The position numbers and the translations under genes were made by a program. Below the pieces are notes generated by a model. It worked only from the letters and a program-made list of their open reading frames with translations. It did not search any database and was not told where the DNA came from. A DNA stretch of 46,711 bases from positions 1-46,711 of the forward strand of contig NZ_LYXZ01000026.1 of the NCBI RefSeq assembly GCF_001676615.1. The letters run 5' to 3'. The stretch is from Labrys sp. WJW (lineage in GTDB: Bacteria > Pseudomonadota > Alphaproteobacteria > Rhizobiales > Labraceae). Positions 1 to 8,129 of this stretch are shown in pieces (positions within the stretch are counted from its first letter, which is position 1; the number at the start of each line of letters is the position of its first letter).

Positions 1-192
1 CCGGGCGCCCCCAGCCTCTATGGCGGGCGCGGCAATGCCGCCGCATCGGTGCTCGGCCTCTTCCTGCTTGCCGTGATCATCAACGGCATGGCGATGTACG
101 ATATCGAACCCGTCTTCCAGCAATTCGTCGTGGGAGCCTTGCTGATCGCCACCGTCGCGATCGACACGCTCCTCAACCGTCATCGCGTCTGA
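1..192 (+). CDS. Sugar ABC transporter permease, C-terminal fragment (RbsC-like)
   Basis: Only the last 63 codons are present; the gene begins before the window. The visible protein has one hydrophobic segment (around LFLLAVIINGMAMYD) followed by a second, IDTLLN-ending helix, which is how RbsC/BPD_transp_2 family sugar permeases end. The stop lies 11 bp before the next permease, so the two would form a heterodimeric inner-membrane channel of a CUT2-type (ribose/xylose-like) importer. The ATPase and binding protein presumably lie upstream, outside the window. Substrate cannot be told. Family assignment rests on the short visible end plus the clear neighbour. Confidence 0.7.
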   Translation, partial: PGAPSLYGGRGNAAASVLGLFLLAVIINGMAMYDIEPVFQQFVVGALLIATVAIDTLLNRHRV

Positions 193-203
193 GGGAGACA
201 GAA

Positions 204-1238
204 ATGGCAGCCCACTCCGCCACCCCCGAGACGATGCCCTTCCTGAAGCGTTGGCGACTGGAACAGGAGGCGATCACGCTGGGCGTGGTCGCCGCACTCG
301 TGCTGCTGCTGGCCTTCGGCGCACCGGCCTTCCTCAATGCCAACAATCTCGACTCGCTGCAGACCAGCCTTGCACCGAACATGATCATCGCCATCGGCAT
401 GATGGTGCTGTTCATCACCGGCCTGTTCGATCTGTCGGTCGGGGCGGTCATGGGCCTGTCCGGCATCGTCACGGCCTATGCATTGTCGGCCGGCTTCGGC
501 ATGGCCGGAGCGATCGTCTGCGGGCTCGCGGTCGGTGCGGTGATCGGCCTCGCCAATGGCATCCTCGTCGCGGTCTTCAGGATCAACCACCTGATCGCCA
601 CGCTCGGGATGATGTACATGGTCCGCGGGCTGGTCGAGGTCATGCTGATCGGTACCGGCCTCGGCGGTTTCACCGAATTTCCGGCCACCTTCACCTTGCT
701 CGGCAATGGCCAGGTTTTCGGGATCTACGGCATGTTCATCTTCGCGCTGGGGCTGGTGATCGCCGGCGAGTTCATCCTGCGCCGCACCGTCCTGGGGCGC
801 CGGCTCTATTTCCTCGGCGGCAATCCCGAAGCGGCCGGCATGATCGGCATCAACGCCACCCGCCTGCGCATCGGCGTCTTCGTCTTTTCCGGCTTGATGG
901 CATCTCTGGCCGGCGTGCTGGTCACGGCACGCATCGGCATGGCCAATCGCTATCTCGGCGTCGGACTGGAGATGAACATCATCATCGCCTGCCTCGTGGG
1001 CGGCGGCAGCATTGCCGGCGGCAAGGGCTCCTTGATCGGTGCCATGCTGGGTGTGGGCTTCATCAGCCTGATGACGAATGCCTTCAATCTCTTCGAAGTT
1101 CCCTCCGAATGGCAAAGTTCGGTGATCGGTCTCGTCCTCGTGATCGTGGTGGTAATCGATGCCATCATGCTCCTGCGCAAGCAACGACTCTCATGGGCGA
1201 CCATATTCGGCACGAGATTCCTTAAGGCGGGACAATAA
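204..1238 (+). CDS. Sugar ABC transporter permease (RbsC-like)
   Basis: This 344-residue, strongly hydrophobic protein has the usual length and signatures of BPD_transp_2 permeases: an LDSLQTSLAPNMIIAIGM-type N-terminal region, a Leu/Ser/Val-rich LFDLSVGAVMGLSGI segment, GLANGILV, and the conserved GGGSIAGGKGS loop near residue 268 that contacts the ATPase. It would pair with the preceding permease in the inner membrane to import a pentose or related sugar. The ATG is preceded by GGGAGA at good spacing and by the previous stop 11 bp upstream, indicating translational coupling. It is the last gene of its operon, since the next feature is a decayed gene on the other strand. Confidence 0.9.
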   Translation: MAAHSATPETMPFLKRWRLEQEAITLGVVAALVLLLAFGAPAFLNANNLDSLQTSLAPNMIIAIGMMVLFITGLFDLSVGAVMGLSGIVTAYALSAGFGMAGAIVCGLAVGAVIGLANGILVAVFRINHLIATLGMMYMVRGLVEVMLIGTGLGGFTEFPATFTLLGNGQVFGIYGMFIFALGLVIAGEFILRRTVLGRRLYFLGGNPEAAGMIGINATRLRIGVFVFSGLMASLAGVLVTARIGMANRYLGVGLEMNIIIACLVGGGSIAGGKGSLIGAMLGVGFISLMTNAFNLFEVPSEWQSSVIGLVLVIVVVIDAIMLLRKQRLSWATIFGTRFLKAGQ

Positions 1239-1306
1239 TGCCAGTGTCGCAGCAAGCCCGCTCTCGGTCATCGGCGCTCCTGCGCCGTCGGCCGCCGCGC
1301 CGGTAA

Positions 1307-1707
1307 TCACCTCGAGGCGCTGAACCTCGCCCTCAGGCTCAAGCCTACGGCCAAGCGGGCTATGTCACGCGCTGGCGGTTCTCCAAAGTGGTGGCGATAT
1401 TTGCGACTGAACTGCGAAGGACTTTGGTGGCCTACGCGAAAGAGTGCAGCCGGGTGTCGATGTCTTGGACCAGCATCAGGCTGCGCACGTCCTGCACACG
1501 AAGCTGTTTCTGGAATTGCAGCGGCGGTATCGCCGTCACGGCGCGAAAATGCTCGTGCAGGCTCAGCGGGCCCTTACCTACTTCCGCGGCGAGCGGTTCG
1601 ATGCTGAACCGCGCCCGAAGTCCTGCCCGGTCCATGCGATGGCGCGACCGGACTTCTTCCCGCCGGCTGCGCATGGCCTGGCTCCATATAGTCTCGCGCG
1701 CATTCAT
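1307..1707 (-). pseudogene. AraC-family regulator remnant, frameshifted
   Basis: On the minus strand the frame from 1707 encodes the first half of an AraC DNA-binding domain, with the readable pieces LAAEVGKGPLSLHEHFRAVT and PLQFQKQLRVQ, and stops at about 1432. The second half follows in another frame, with FRVGHQSPSQFSRKYRHHFG and EPPARDIA, ending at a TGA at 1307-1309. Joining the two frames restores a typical AraC C-terminal domain, so a small indel near 1435 broke the gene. The N-terminal ligand-binding domain, about 190 residues in the usual relatives, is missing upstream. It lies next to, and divergent from, the alpha/beta hydrolase that such regulators often accompany, so it may once have controlled that gene. 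Confidence 0.75.
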
Positions 1708-1862
1708 GCCGGTCTCTTACGCGAGAGAGACGTTTCTCCTTTGCGGATTGCAGGGCAATTACAGCTTGCGTGTGTAACGCGGGCGCGTGACAGGACGAAA
1801 GACCCGAGAGAAGTATGCTGCTCTCCAGCGTGCCGGATCGAACAAACATCGGGACAATTGCC

Positions 1863-2639
1863 ATGATAAGTCGTCGTACCTTCTCGAAAGCCGTCCTTGC
1901 CGGGGTCGCCACTTCCCTCTTCGCGTCGCGTTCCGCAGCCGCGGCTGACAAGCCCGTCGCCGCACGCAACGTCGTGTTCGTCCATGGCCTCTTCGCCGAT
2001 GGTTCGTGCTGGAGCGACGTCATCGCCCGCCTGCAGGTGAAAGGGCTGAACGCCACCTCGGTGCAGAATCCACTGACGACATTGCCGGAGGCTGTCGCTT
2101 CGGCTCAGCGCGTATTGGCACGGCAGGAGGGACCCACCGTGCTGGTCGGGCATTCGTTCGGCGGTATGATCGTGACCGAGGCGGGTATGCATCCGAACGT
2201 CTCGGCGCTGGTCTATGTCGCGGCCCGCGCTCCGGATGCGAACGAAGACTACGCAGCGCTAGCCAAGACCTATCCCACGCCCCCGGCGAGCGCCGGCATC
2301 CTGTTCGATGGTGATGAGGGGCGCCTCGGCGAAGAAGCATTCCTGCGCGACTTCGCCGGCGATCTGCCAGAGGCCAGGGCAAGAGTGCTCTATGCCACGC
2401 AGCAGCCTTTCAACAAGGCTCTGCTGGCTGGTAAGGTGTCCCAGGCGGCGTGGCGGTCCAAACCGAGCTTCTATGCCGTCTCCACCGAAGACCGCACCAT
2501 CAATCCCGATCTGCAGCGCTTCATGGCCAAGCGCATGGGGGCGAAGACCATCGAGGTGGCGGCAAGCCATCTGTCGTTGATCTCTCGGCCCGATGACATA
2601 GCCGGGCTGATCCTCGAAGCTGCCGGTCAGGCGGCTTAG
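1863..2639 (+). CDS. Tat-exported alpha/beta hydrolase (EstC-like esterase)
   Basis: From the ATG at 1863 the product is 258 residues and opens with a twin-arginine signal (SRRTFSK, residues 3-9) and a hydrophobic stretch ending in SAAAA. The longer frame starting at 1815 would bury this signal, so the internal start is preferred. The catalytic triad of an alpha/beta hydrolase is visible: nucleophile Ser98 in GHSFGG, acid Asp210 in TEDRT and His236 in ASHLS. The HG motif of the oxyanion hole is at 41-42. The family (EstC/salicylate-esterase-like) hydrolyses small esters, and the Tat signal places this one in the periplasm. The natural substrate is unknown. The neighbouring AraC relic may be its lost regulator. 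Confidence 0.85.
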   Translation: MISRRTFSKAVLAGVATSLFASRSAAAADKPVAARNVVFVHGLFADGSCWSDVIARLQVKGLNATSVQNPLTTLPEAVASAQRVLARQEGPTVLVGHSFGGMIVTEAGMHPNVSALVYVAARAPDANEDYAALAKTYPTPPASAGILFDGDEGRLGEEAFLRDFAGDLPEARARVLYATQQPFNKALLAGKVSQAAWRSKPSFYAVSTEDRTINPDLQRFMAKRMGAKTIEVAASHLSLISRPDDIAGLILEAAGQAA

Positions 2640-3349
2640 CGACGGGCGGAATTCGCATCGGGAGCTCCACCGGGCAGCCCGTCCAGCTGTTCGCTTCGAG
2701 AGCCGCTTTGAGGATGGGGGCAAACCACCTGGGGAGGATGGGCGAGCTGCTTCTCAGAGGCTGTGTCTGTCACATTGGCGATATTGCAAGGTGTGACGGA
2801 GATCGTCTGCATCATGGAGACAGTCCGCAACGGCCGGGCCGTGATGGAACGATCTCCATGCGAGGCTGCGCGGCAACCTGGGCACGATCCTGGGCTGGCT
2901 GGGTCGGAGTGGCGGCAAGGCCCGGCCTCAATGCAACGAGCCCTGTCCATGGGCGGGGCTTGCGGGTATCGGTGATTGCTCGGGCAGGATTTGCTCTTAC
3001 GTTGTGTTTTCCCTCAGCCTATCGATGTTTACCGGATCTCGCATCACGGGCTAGAAACGGGCGGTTTCGTGTTGTAACGCAATTTCCATGGGTGATCCGC
3101 CGCATAGCCATACTCGGCTTGCTTCCTGAAATCGGTTGCTGCGCGGTGGTTGAGCAGGGGCGCCACCGCAGAAAGCTGCGCTCCAAGACACGAAGCCTTT
3201 GGAAGCCTGATACAGTCGCGCGCAAACAGCTCATAGCCAATAATATACCTCAGGGGATGATCTTAAGATGAGGCATGATTGAACAAATTTATATAAACAT
3301 CTGAATTCTGTGTGAAAATTTAAAAATCGCAATTTTTTTGGGAAAATAC
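2640..3349. other. Intergenic stretch without a supported gene
   Basis: About 700 bp separate the hydrolase from the racemase. Open frames exist on both strands but none has a ribosome-binding site together with a recognisable protein, and their compositions (Arg/Cys/Trp-rich) look like shadow reading of GC-rich DNA. The last 100 bp turn AT-rich (3270-3345) and probably hold the promoter of the racemase gene. A degraded gene in the GC-rich part cannot be ruled out. Confidence 0.5.
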
Positions 3350-4042
3350 ATGAAGACCATTGGCATATTGGGAGGAATGTCTGCCGCATCGACGCAGATC
3401 TACTATCGTGAACTCTGCGAAATCACACGCCGACGCCTTGGTGGTTTGCACTCTCCGCAACTTTTGATCCGATCACTCGACTTCGCAGAGATCGAAATGC
3501 TGCAAGTCAACGGTCAATGGGATCAAGCTGGGCGCAGATTGAATGTCGAGGCACAAGCACTGGAACGCGGCGGCGCGGATATTCTCGTCCTGGCGACAAA
3601 TACGATGCACAAACTGGCTGAGCAGATGATGAGCGGCGTGAATATTCCCTTGATTCACATCGCGGATGCGACCGCGGATCGGATCGTCAAATCCGGCCTC
3701 ACCAAGCCTGGCCTGATGGCGACCGCCTTCACCATGGAGCAGGCTTTCTATACCGATCGCCTGAAGGCGGCCGCGCTCCAACCTGTTATTCCCGCTGACG
3801 CCGACCGCGCCGAGGTGCACCGCATCATCTACGATGAACTTTGTAAGGACATTACGACAGAGGACAGTCGCTCGATCTATGAGGCGATCGCAGAGCGTTT
3901 GATCGTGAACGGCGCCGATTGCTTGATTCTCGGCTGCACGGAAGTCGGCATGTTGCTCAACGAGGGCAATGTCTCCGTGCCCGTCTTCGATACCGCGCTG
4001 ATCCATTGCGAGGCTGCCATCGACATGGCTTTGGCTGGCTAG
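3350..4042 (+). CDS. Aspartate/glutamate racemase family protein (YgeA-like)
   Basis: The 230-residue product matches the length of the PLP-independent Asp/Glu racemase YgeA. The N-terminal KTIGILGGMS is the family signature. The first catalytic position is Thr83 in ATNTMH, where most racemases carry Cys; the second is Cys196 in GCTE. Such a Thr/Cys pair is known for E. coli YgeA, which acts on L-aspartate and L-glutamate. The open frame begins at a TTG at 3338, but the ATG at 3350 has GGGA six bases upstream and starts exactly at the conserved MKTIGI, so it was chosen. It probably interconverts amino-acid enantiomers in the cytoplasm. It stands alone, with an AT-rich leader. Its substrate range is inferred. 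Confidence 0.85.
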   Translation: MKTIGILGGMSAASTQIYYRELCEITRRRLGGLHSPQLLIRSLDFAEIEMLQVNGQWDQAGRRLNVEAQALERGGADILVLATNTMHKLAEQMMSGVNIPLIHIADATADRIVKSGLTKPGLMATAFTMEQAFYTDRLKAAALQPVIPADADRAEVHRIIYDELCKDITTEDSRSIYEAIAERLIVNGADCLILGCTEVGMLLNEGNVSVPVFDTALIHCEAAIDMALAG

Positions 4043-4467
4043 TGCTTTGGGAGGTCAGGACCTTGCGTTTCTCATGGATAAGCTCGATCGCATTCTGGAT
4101 ATCAGGACATGCCGGTCCCGTAACCAGCTTTAAAATCGCATTGTAACCCTCAGCATTGCGACATGATCAGTCCTCGCGCTGCCCGCACCGCTTCATCGGT
4201 TGAAGCGAGGATGCGCTTGACGGTCTGATTTTCGATCGCGCCATTCCTGACGCGAAGCTGCATTGCGAGCTTCTGTTCTTCCATGGCGAGATACCCGAGT
4301 TCGGCTACCGAATAAGCGTCTCCGTGTTACCGGCATTGGCGCCGAGAAGAAGCAGGTGGACCGCCGCTCGACCGGCGGAACGGAAGCCTCAACACATGCG
4401 ATGATCCCACGACGCTCGCGACCGCCCTCTTCGACCGCATCCGATACCCATCCAAACGGAGACGATA
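4043..4467. other. Intergenic stretch with a possible small ORF
   Basis: This 425-bp gap between racemase and AraC gene contains no convincing full-length gene. The plus strand near 4458-4462 carries GGAGA, the ribosome-binding site of the following TTG-started gene. The minus strand holds a short protein-like frame, listed separately. Nothing else stands out. Confidence 0.5.
4150..4284 (-). CDS. Possible small ORF or gene relic, 44 residues
   Basis: A minus-strand frame ends at 4150. Its composition looks protein-like, with AELGYLAMEEQKLAMQL, NQTVKRIL and STDEAVRAARGL. The pattern suggests amphipathic helix. The frame stays open about 14 codons upstream of the ATG at 4284, to a TAA, and there is no ribosome-binding site before that ATG. 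It may therefore be the 3' end of a decayed gene rather than a functional small protein. No family was recognised. Confidence 0.25.
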   Translation of the reverse strand: MEEQKLAMQLRVRNGAIENQTVKRILASTDEAVRAARGLIMSQC

Positions 4468-5391
4468 TTGACTTTGAAGGACGTATCCGCTCCGCCTCCG
4501 GAGCGCACCTCTCCAATCGGGCTCGAGAGCCATATCAGCGGCACTCGATTGATCACCGGCGACGGGCCGGCGTGGAAAGACGTTTTCGTGCAGGTCTTCT
4601 CACGCAATCGCGATCAACACTCTTTCCTCGTTCCTGCCGTTGCCGAACCACTCATCGTCTGGGTCGTGTCGGGCAGCGCCACCGTCGCGGAACGGGATCT
4701 TGGAGGTGAATGGGCCACGAGTCGCGTCAGCGTGGGCGATTTCTTCCTGACGAGGTCGCCCACTCCTTATGAACTGCAATGGCAGGCCGATGGCGATCAA
4801 CCCTTTCAGGTGATGCACCTCTATCTCTCGGTCCCACTCTTCGAGAGAGTCGTGCGCGGGATTCTCGGAAAAGCCGGCAGTGACGTCACCGTGAAGGACG
4901 TCTCCGGGGGGCGCGACACCACGCTCACGCACATCCTGAGCCTCCTTCATGGAGAATTGGCCATGTCAGGAAAAGCAAGCGCGTTGTTTGTTGAAGGGCT
5001 GGCGCAGGGCCTAGCCGTGCATCTGGTACGCCATTATGCGGTTGCAGATACCGATATGCGCATCAAAAACGCCTTACCCGGCTCGAAACTGCGGCGGGCA
5101 ACCGCCTTCATGACAGCCCGGCTCGATCAGCCATTCGATCTCAGCAGCCTGGCACATGAGGTGGGAATGAGCGAGTTCCATTTCAGTCGGCTTTTCAAGA
5201 AGGCGACAGGTCTTTCTCCGTCGCTCTACTTCATTCGCCAGCGGGTGGCCAAGGCGCAGCAATTGCTGCAGGAAACCGACTCCAGCATCCTTGAGATCGG
5301 CATGGCCGTCGGCTACTCCAGCCCCAGCCATTTCGCGCAGATCTTCCGTCGTGAAACCGGCCTCTCGCCAAGCGACTACCGCCGCGGCTGA
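4468..5391 (+). CDS. AraC-family transcriptional regulator with cupin-like sensor domain
   Basis: The 307-residue protein has an N-terminal cupin-type ligand-binding region (about residues 35-170, with FFLTRSPTPYELQW) and a C-terminal AraC double helix-turn-helix (about 207-307). The first recognition region reads LSSLAHEVGMSEFHFSRLFK; the second has the family signature GYSSPSHFAQIFRRETGLSP. The start is a TTG supported by GGAGA five bases upstream; no better ATG is near. AraC_binding/cupin_6 regulators usually activate or repress an adjacent metabolic gene, and the next gene on the same strand is a short-chain dehydrogenase 160 bp away, the likely target. The effector is unknown. Confidence 0.85.
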   Translation: MTLKDVSAPPPERTSPIGLESHISGTRLITGDGPAWKDVFVQVFSRNRDQHSFLVPAVAEPLIVWVVSGSATVAERDLGGEWATSRVSVGDFFLTRSPTPYELQWQADGDQPFQVMHLYLSVPLFERVVRGILGKAGSDVTVKDVSGGRDTTLTHILSLLHGELAMSGKASALFVEGLAQGLAVHLVRHYAVADTDMRIKNALPGSKLRRATAFMTARLDQPFDLSSLAHEVGMSEFHFSRLFKKATGLSPSLYFIRQRVAKAQQLLQETDSSILEIGMAVGYSSPSHFAQIFRRETGLSPSDYRRG

Positions 5392-5550
5392 AGCGCCAAG
5401 CTCACTGGAAGTCAGAAACGAGCAAGATCCCGACAGCCTCCGCAAGGCACCGGGCGAGGGAAAGACTGAAGTTCCCTAGCCTCCTCCTCGCCGAAAGCGA
5501 ACGCCCTTCCGCTCCCCGGATCGGGTTCGGCGGCAACAAGGAGACAACCC

Positions 5551-6300
5551 ATGACCAACCTCAATGGAAAGGTCGCGCTGATTACCGGCGCATCGAGCGG
5601 TATTGGCGCGGCGACGGCCCACAAGCTCGCCGGCGCGGGCGTCAAGGTCGGGATTGCTGCCAGGCGCACCGATCGCCTCGAAGCACTGAAAACCGACATC
5701 ACAAAGGAGGGCGGCGAAGCTCTCGTCATCCCGATGGACGTGGTCGATCCGGCCTCCGTCGAGGCTGGCGTCAAGGGGCTGATCGAAGCCTACGGTTCGA
5801 TCGACATTCTCTTCAACAATGCCGGGTTGATGCCGCTCTCCGATATCGACCAGTTCAAGACTGGCGAATGGCACCGCATGATCGACATCAATATTGGGGG
5901 CCTGCTCAATACGACGGCGGCGGTGCTGCCCCAGATGATCAAGCAGCATTCGGGGCACATCTTCAATACATCCTCGATCGCCGGCCGCAAGGTCTTCAAG
6001 GGGCTCTCGGTCTATTGCGCCACCAAGCACGCGGTGACCGCCTTCTCCGATGGCCTGCGCATGGAGGTCGGGCAAAAGCACAATATTCGCGTCACCTGTA
6101 TCCAGCCCGGCGCCGTCGCTACCGAACTCTATGACCAGATCACGGATCCCGGTTACCGCCAGCAGATGGACGACCTTACGAAGCAGATGACCTTCCTGAA
6201 GGGCGAGGATATCGCCGAGACCATCCTGTTCGCCACCCGAGCGCCGGCTCATGTAAACGTTGCGGAACTCTTCGTTCTGCCAATCGAGCAGGGCTGGTAG
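5551..6300 (+). CDS. Short-chain dehydrogenase/reductase (classical SDR)
   Basis: This 249-residue cytoplasmic oxidoreductase has every landmark of a classical SDR: the TGASSGIG nucleotide loop (12-19), NNAG (89-92), the catalytic Ser at 141/142 and YCATK giving Tyr155 and Lys159. Arg38 and Arg39 after the second strand favour NADP(H) over NAD(H). Such enzymes reduce or oxidise small carbonyl or alcohol substrates; the substrate is not evident. The ATG follows AAGGAGA at eight bases. The upstream AraC-type gene on the same strand is the probable regulator, a common pairing for this subfamily. A stem-loop follows the stop. Confidence 0.9.
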   Translation: MTNLNGKVALITGASSGIGAATAHKLAGAGVKVGIAARRTDRLEALKTDITKEGGEALVIPMDVVDPASVEAGVKGLIEAYGSIDILFNNAGLMPLSDIDQFKTGEWHRMIDINIGGLLNTTAAVLPQMIKQHSGHIFNTSSIAGRKVFKGLSVYCATKHAVTAFSDGLRMEVGQKHNIRVTCIQPGAVATELYDQITDPGYRQQMDDLTKQMTFLKGEDIAETILFATRAPAHVNVAELFVLPIEQGW

Positions 6301-6324
6301 GCGCCTTACCGGCGCGCAGCCGAA

Positions 6325-6357
6325 TGCCCACCCTCCGATCGTTGAAGGGGGTGGGCA
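6325..6357. terminator. Stem-loop between convergent genes
   Basis: TGCCCACCC at 6325-6333 pairs perfectly with GGGTGGGCA at 6349-6357, leaving a 15-base loop. It lies 25 bp after the SDR stop and on the 3' side of the convergent DUF308 gene. No T-tract follows, so it is at best a weak or Rho-assisted terminator, or an mRNA 3'-end stabiliser. Confidence 0.45.
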
Positions 6358-6572
6358 CTCAAGGAATTTCAGCCTCGCAGGCCTATCGCCTGCTCACGGG
6401 TGGTCGATCGTTCTCATGACGACCAGTCAGAAAGGCAGCCTGACATGATGAGGATGGGTCTTCACATGATGATTCAGCTGCACCACGCTCAACCGGGCGT
6501 CGGACTGTGGCTCCGAGCTCTGAGCACAGCCGGCGAATAGGTTGTCAGTAATAGTCGGGCGACAGGCCGCAC

Positions 6573-7148
6573 CTATGCTCTTGCGCGACGCATATCGCTG
6601 AAGCTGAGCCATAGAGCCGAAACCAGGAAATAGAAGGCTCCGAGGCCCGCATATCCTGCAATGTCGGCAATCGACGGCAGTTCCGGCATTCGCGCCTGGG
6701 CGATGAAGAAGGCACCTGCCGCAGCCGACTGGCCGCCGCTGAGGATCATTGCCCACTGGCCACTGCTCGTCTTCCAGCGGCGAAGCGCCGTGCCCAGTTG
6801 CAGGAGACCCGAAAAAATAGCCCAGAGACCAAAGACGCCGAGAACCCAATTCATGTTCATCGTGAGCGCGATGATCACGGCAACGACCATCGCCGAACTG
6901 ACAGCCACATTGATCGCCTGGCTCCGGTTATTTGCCAGGCCGCCGTTTCGCGCTGCATCGACGAAGTTGGCCACGGCGTCCCAGGCCGGATACAGGATGA
7001 GCAGGACCACCGCGACCGGAAAAGAATGGCGACCGGCAGCCAATGCCGCTGCAACCCAGATTCCGGAAAACACAGCTCGGACGAAATAATATCGCTTCAA
7101 CCAATGATCCTTGTCACTTGCCGCTAAGTTCGTCTGATCGACAGGCAT
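6573..7148 (-). CDS. DUF308/HdeD-like membrane protein
   Basis: The 191-residue product is largely hydrophobic with about six predicted membrane segments. They include AVFSGIWVAAALAAG, FPVAVVLLILYPAWDAVANF, VAVIIALTMNMNWVLGVFGL and AGLGAFYFLVSALWL. The WA-I-SGL-QL pattern and size resemble the DUF308/HdeD group, whose founder is linked to acid stress but whose biochemical role is unsettled. AGGAAAT precedes the ATG. It is the last gene of the minus-strand redox cluster, about 200 bp after the molybdopterin enzyme, so co-transcription is possible but not certain. Confidence 0.65.
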   Translation of the reverse strand: MPVDQTNLAASDKDHWLKRYYFVRAVFSGIWVAAALAAGRHSFPVAVVLLILYPAWDAVANFVDAARNGGLANNRSQAINVAVSSAMVVAVIIALTMNMNWVLGVFGLWAIFSGLLQLGTALRRWKTSSGQWAMILSGGQSAAAGAFFIAQARMPELPSIADIAGYAGLGAFYFLVSALWLSFSDMRRARA

Positions 7149-7352
7149 GATAATTTCCTATGAGATGTCGAAAGGGGTTTGTTTATCGGCTGATGTCAGC
7201 GTGCTGATGCCGTGCATATCGGCTCGGTTGAACAGGCTGGATCCCGCGGGTAGCGCTGCTCTCTCTTCCGATCTCGACGGTCCATTTGCCGGCGGCGGAT
7301 GTGATTTGCGCCAAAGCAGGGAGAACGTGGGCCGGGCCTGGGTGCGCACGAA

Positions 7353-8129
7353 TTAGATCCCTGCGTACCACTCATATCCTCGATCCTCCCAATAGCCGCC
7401 GTTTCCACCCCATAAGCCGGCAAAGCTATCGACGAGTTCGATGCGCATGATGTATTTCGCCTGCTTGTAACCGAGTTGGCGCTCGACTCTCAGACGCAGT
7501 GGAGCACCGTGGCCGATGCTCAGGTCCTTGCCATTCATTTGATAGGCGAGGATGGTCTGCGGGTGGAACGCGTCAACGAGATCGATGCTCTCGTAATACC
7601 GACCACTCCCATCGAGCGTCTTCTCGAGCTCATCGGCGCAATGGAAGACCACGTAGCGCGCCGTAGGCTTCAGGCCGGCCAAACTCAAAAGGCTCAGAAG
7701 CGGAACACCAGTCCATTTGCCGATGGCGCTCCATCCTTCGACGCAGTCATGGCGCGTGATCTGGGTGCGTGCCGGGAGCTTCTTGAGCTCGGCAAGGGAG
7801 ACCTCCTGAGGCCTCTCCACCAAGCCGTCTATCCTTAATCTCCAGCCCTCGAACTTGCCTTCGGCCAACTCGGCATATTCGTCGCTGTCGGGAGCATTGG
7901 TGCCGTTCACCCGGAAGGATGGCGAAATATCGGCCTCCGCAAATTCGCGGGCCAAAGCGTCACGCCCCTGAAGCAGCCGCTGAGCCATCATCGTCAGCTT
8001 CTCCGCTGAACGGAGGGCGGCATCGATATCGGTATTTTGCTCCAACGCGTCACAGCCGGGAAGGGTCAGGACGCCGGCCCCCAGCATGCCGCCAATCAGA
8101 AACCGGCGACGGGTGAGAAGTTGGCTCAT
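7353..8129 (-). CDS. Tat-exported molybdopterin-dependent oxidoreductase (sulfite-oxidase fold)
   Basis: From the ATG at 8129 the protein is 258 residues and begins with a twin-arginine signal, LTRRRFLIGG, then an Ala/Gly/Leu stretch. An LPGC at 23-26 hints at a lipobox. The Oxidored_molyb domain follows from about residue 95. Cys129 in RHDCVEGW is the expected molybdenum ligand, and GHGAPLRLRV is a typical cofactor-binding segment. The fold is shared by YedY/MsrP and sulfite oxidases. The gene overlaps the upstream cytochrome b gene by ATGA, so the two are translationally coupled, implying the cytochrome passes electrons to or from this periplasmic enzyme. The substrate is unknown. The longer frame from 8192 would hide the Tat signal. 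Confidence 0.85.
   Translation of the reverse strand: MSQLLTRRRFLIGGMLGAGVLTLPGCDALEQNTDIDAALRSAEKLTMMAQRLLQGRDALAREFAEADISPSFRVNGTNAPDSDEYAELAEGKFEGWRLRIDGLVERPQEVSLAELKKLPARTQITRHDCVEGWSAIGKWTGVPLLSLLSLAGLKPTARYVVFHCADELEKTLDGSGRYYESIDLVDAFHPQTILAYQMNGKDLSIGHGAPLRLRVERQLGYKQAKYIMRIELVDSFAGLWGGNGGYWEDRGYEWYAGI

Noticed and set aside
2708..3271. 187-codon plus-strand frame in the gap before the racemase
   Set aside because: No ribosome-binding site, Arg/Gly/Trp-rich composition and no recognised family; treated as non-coding.
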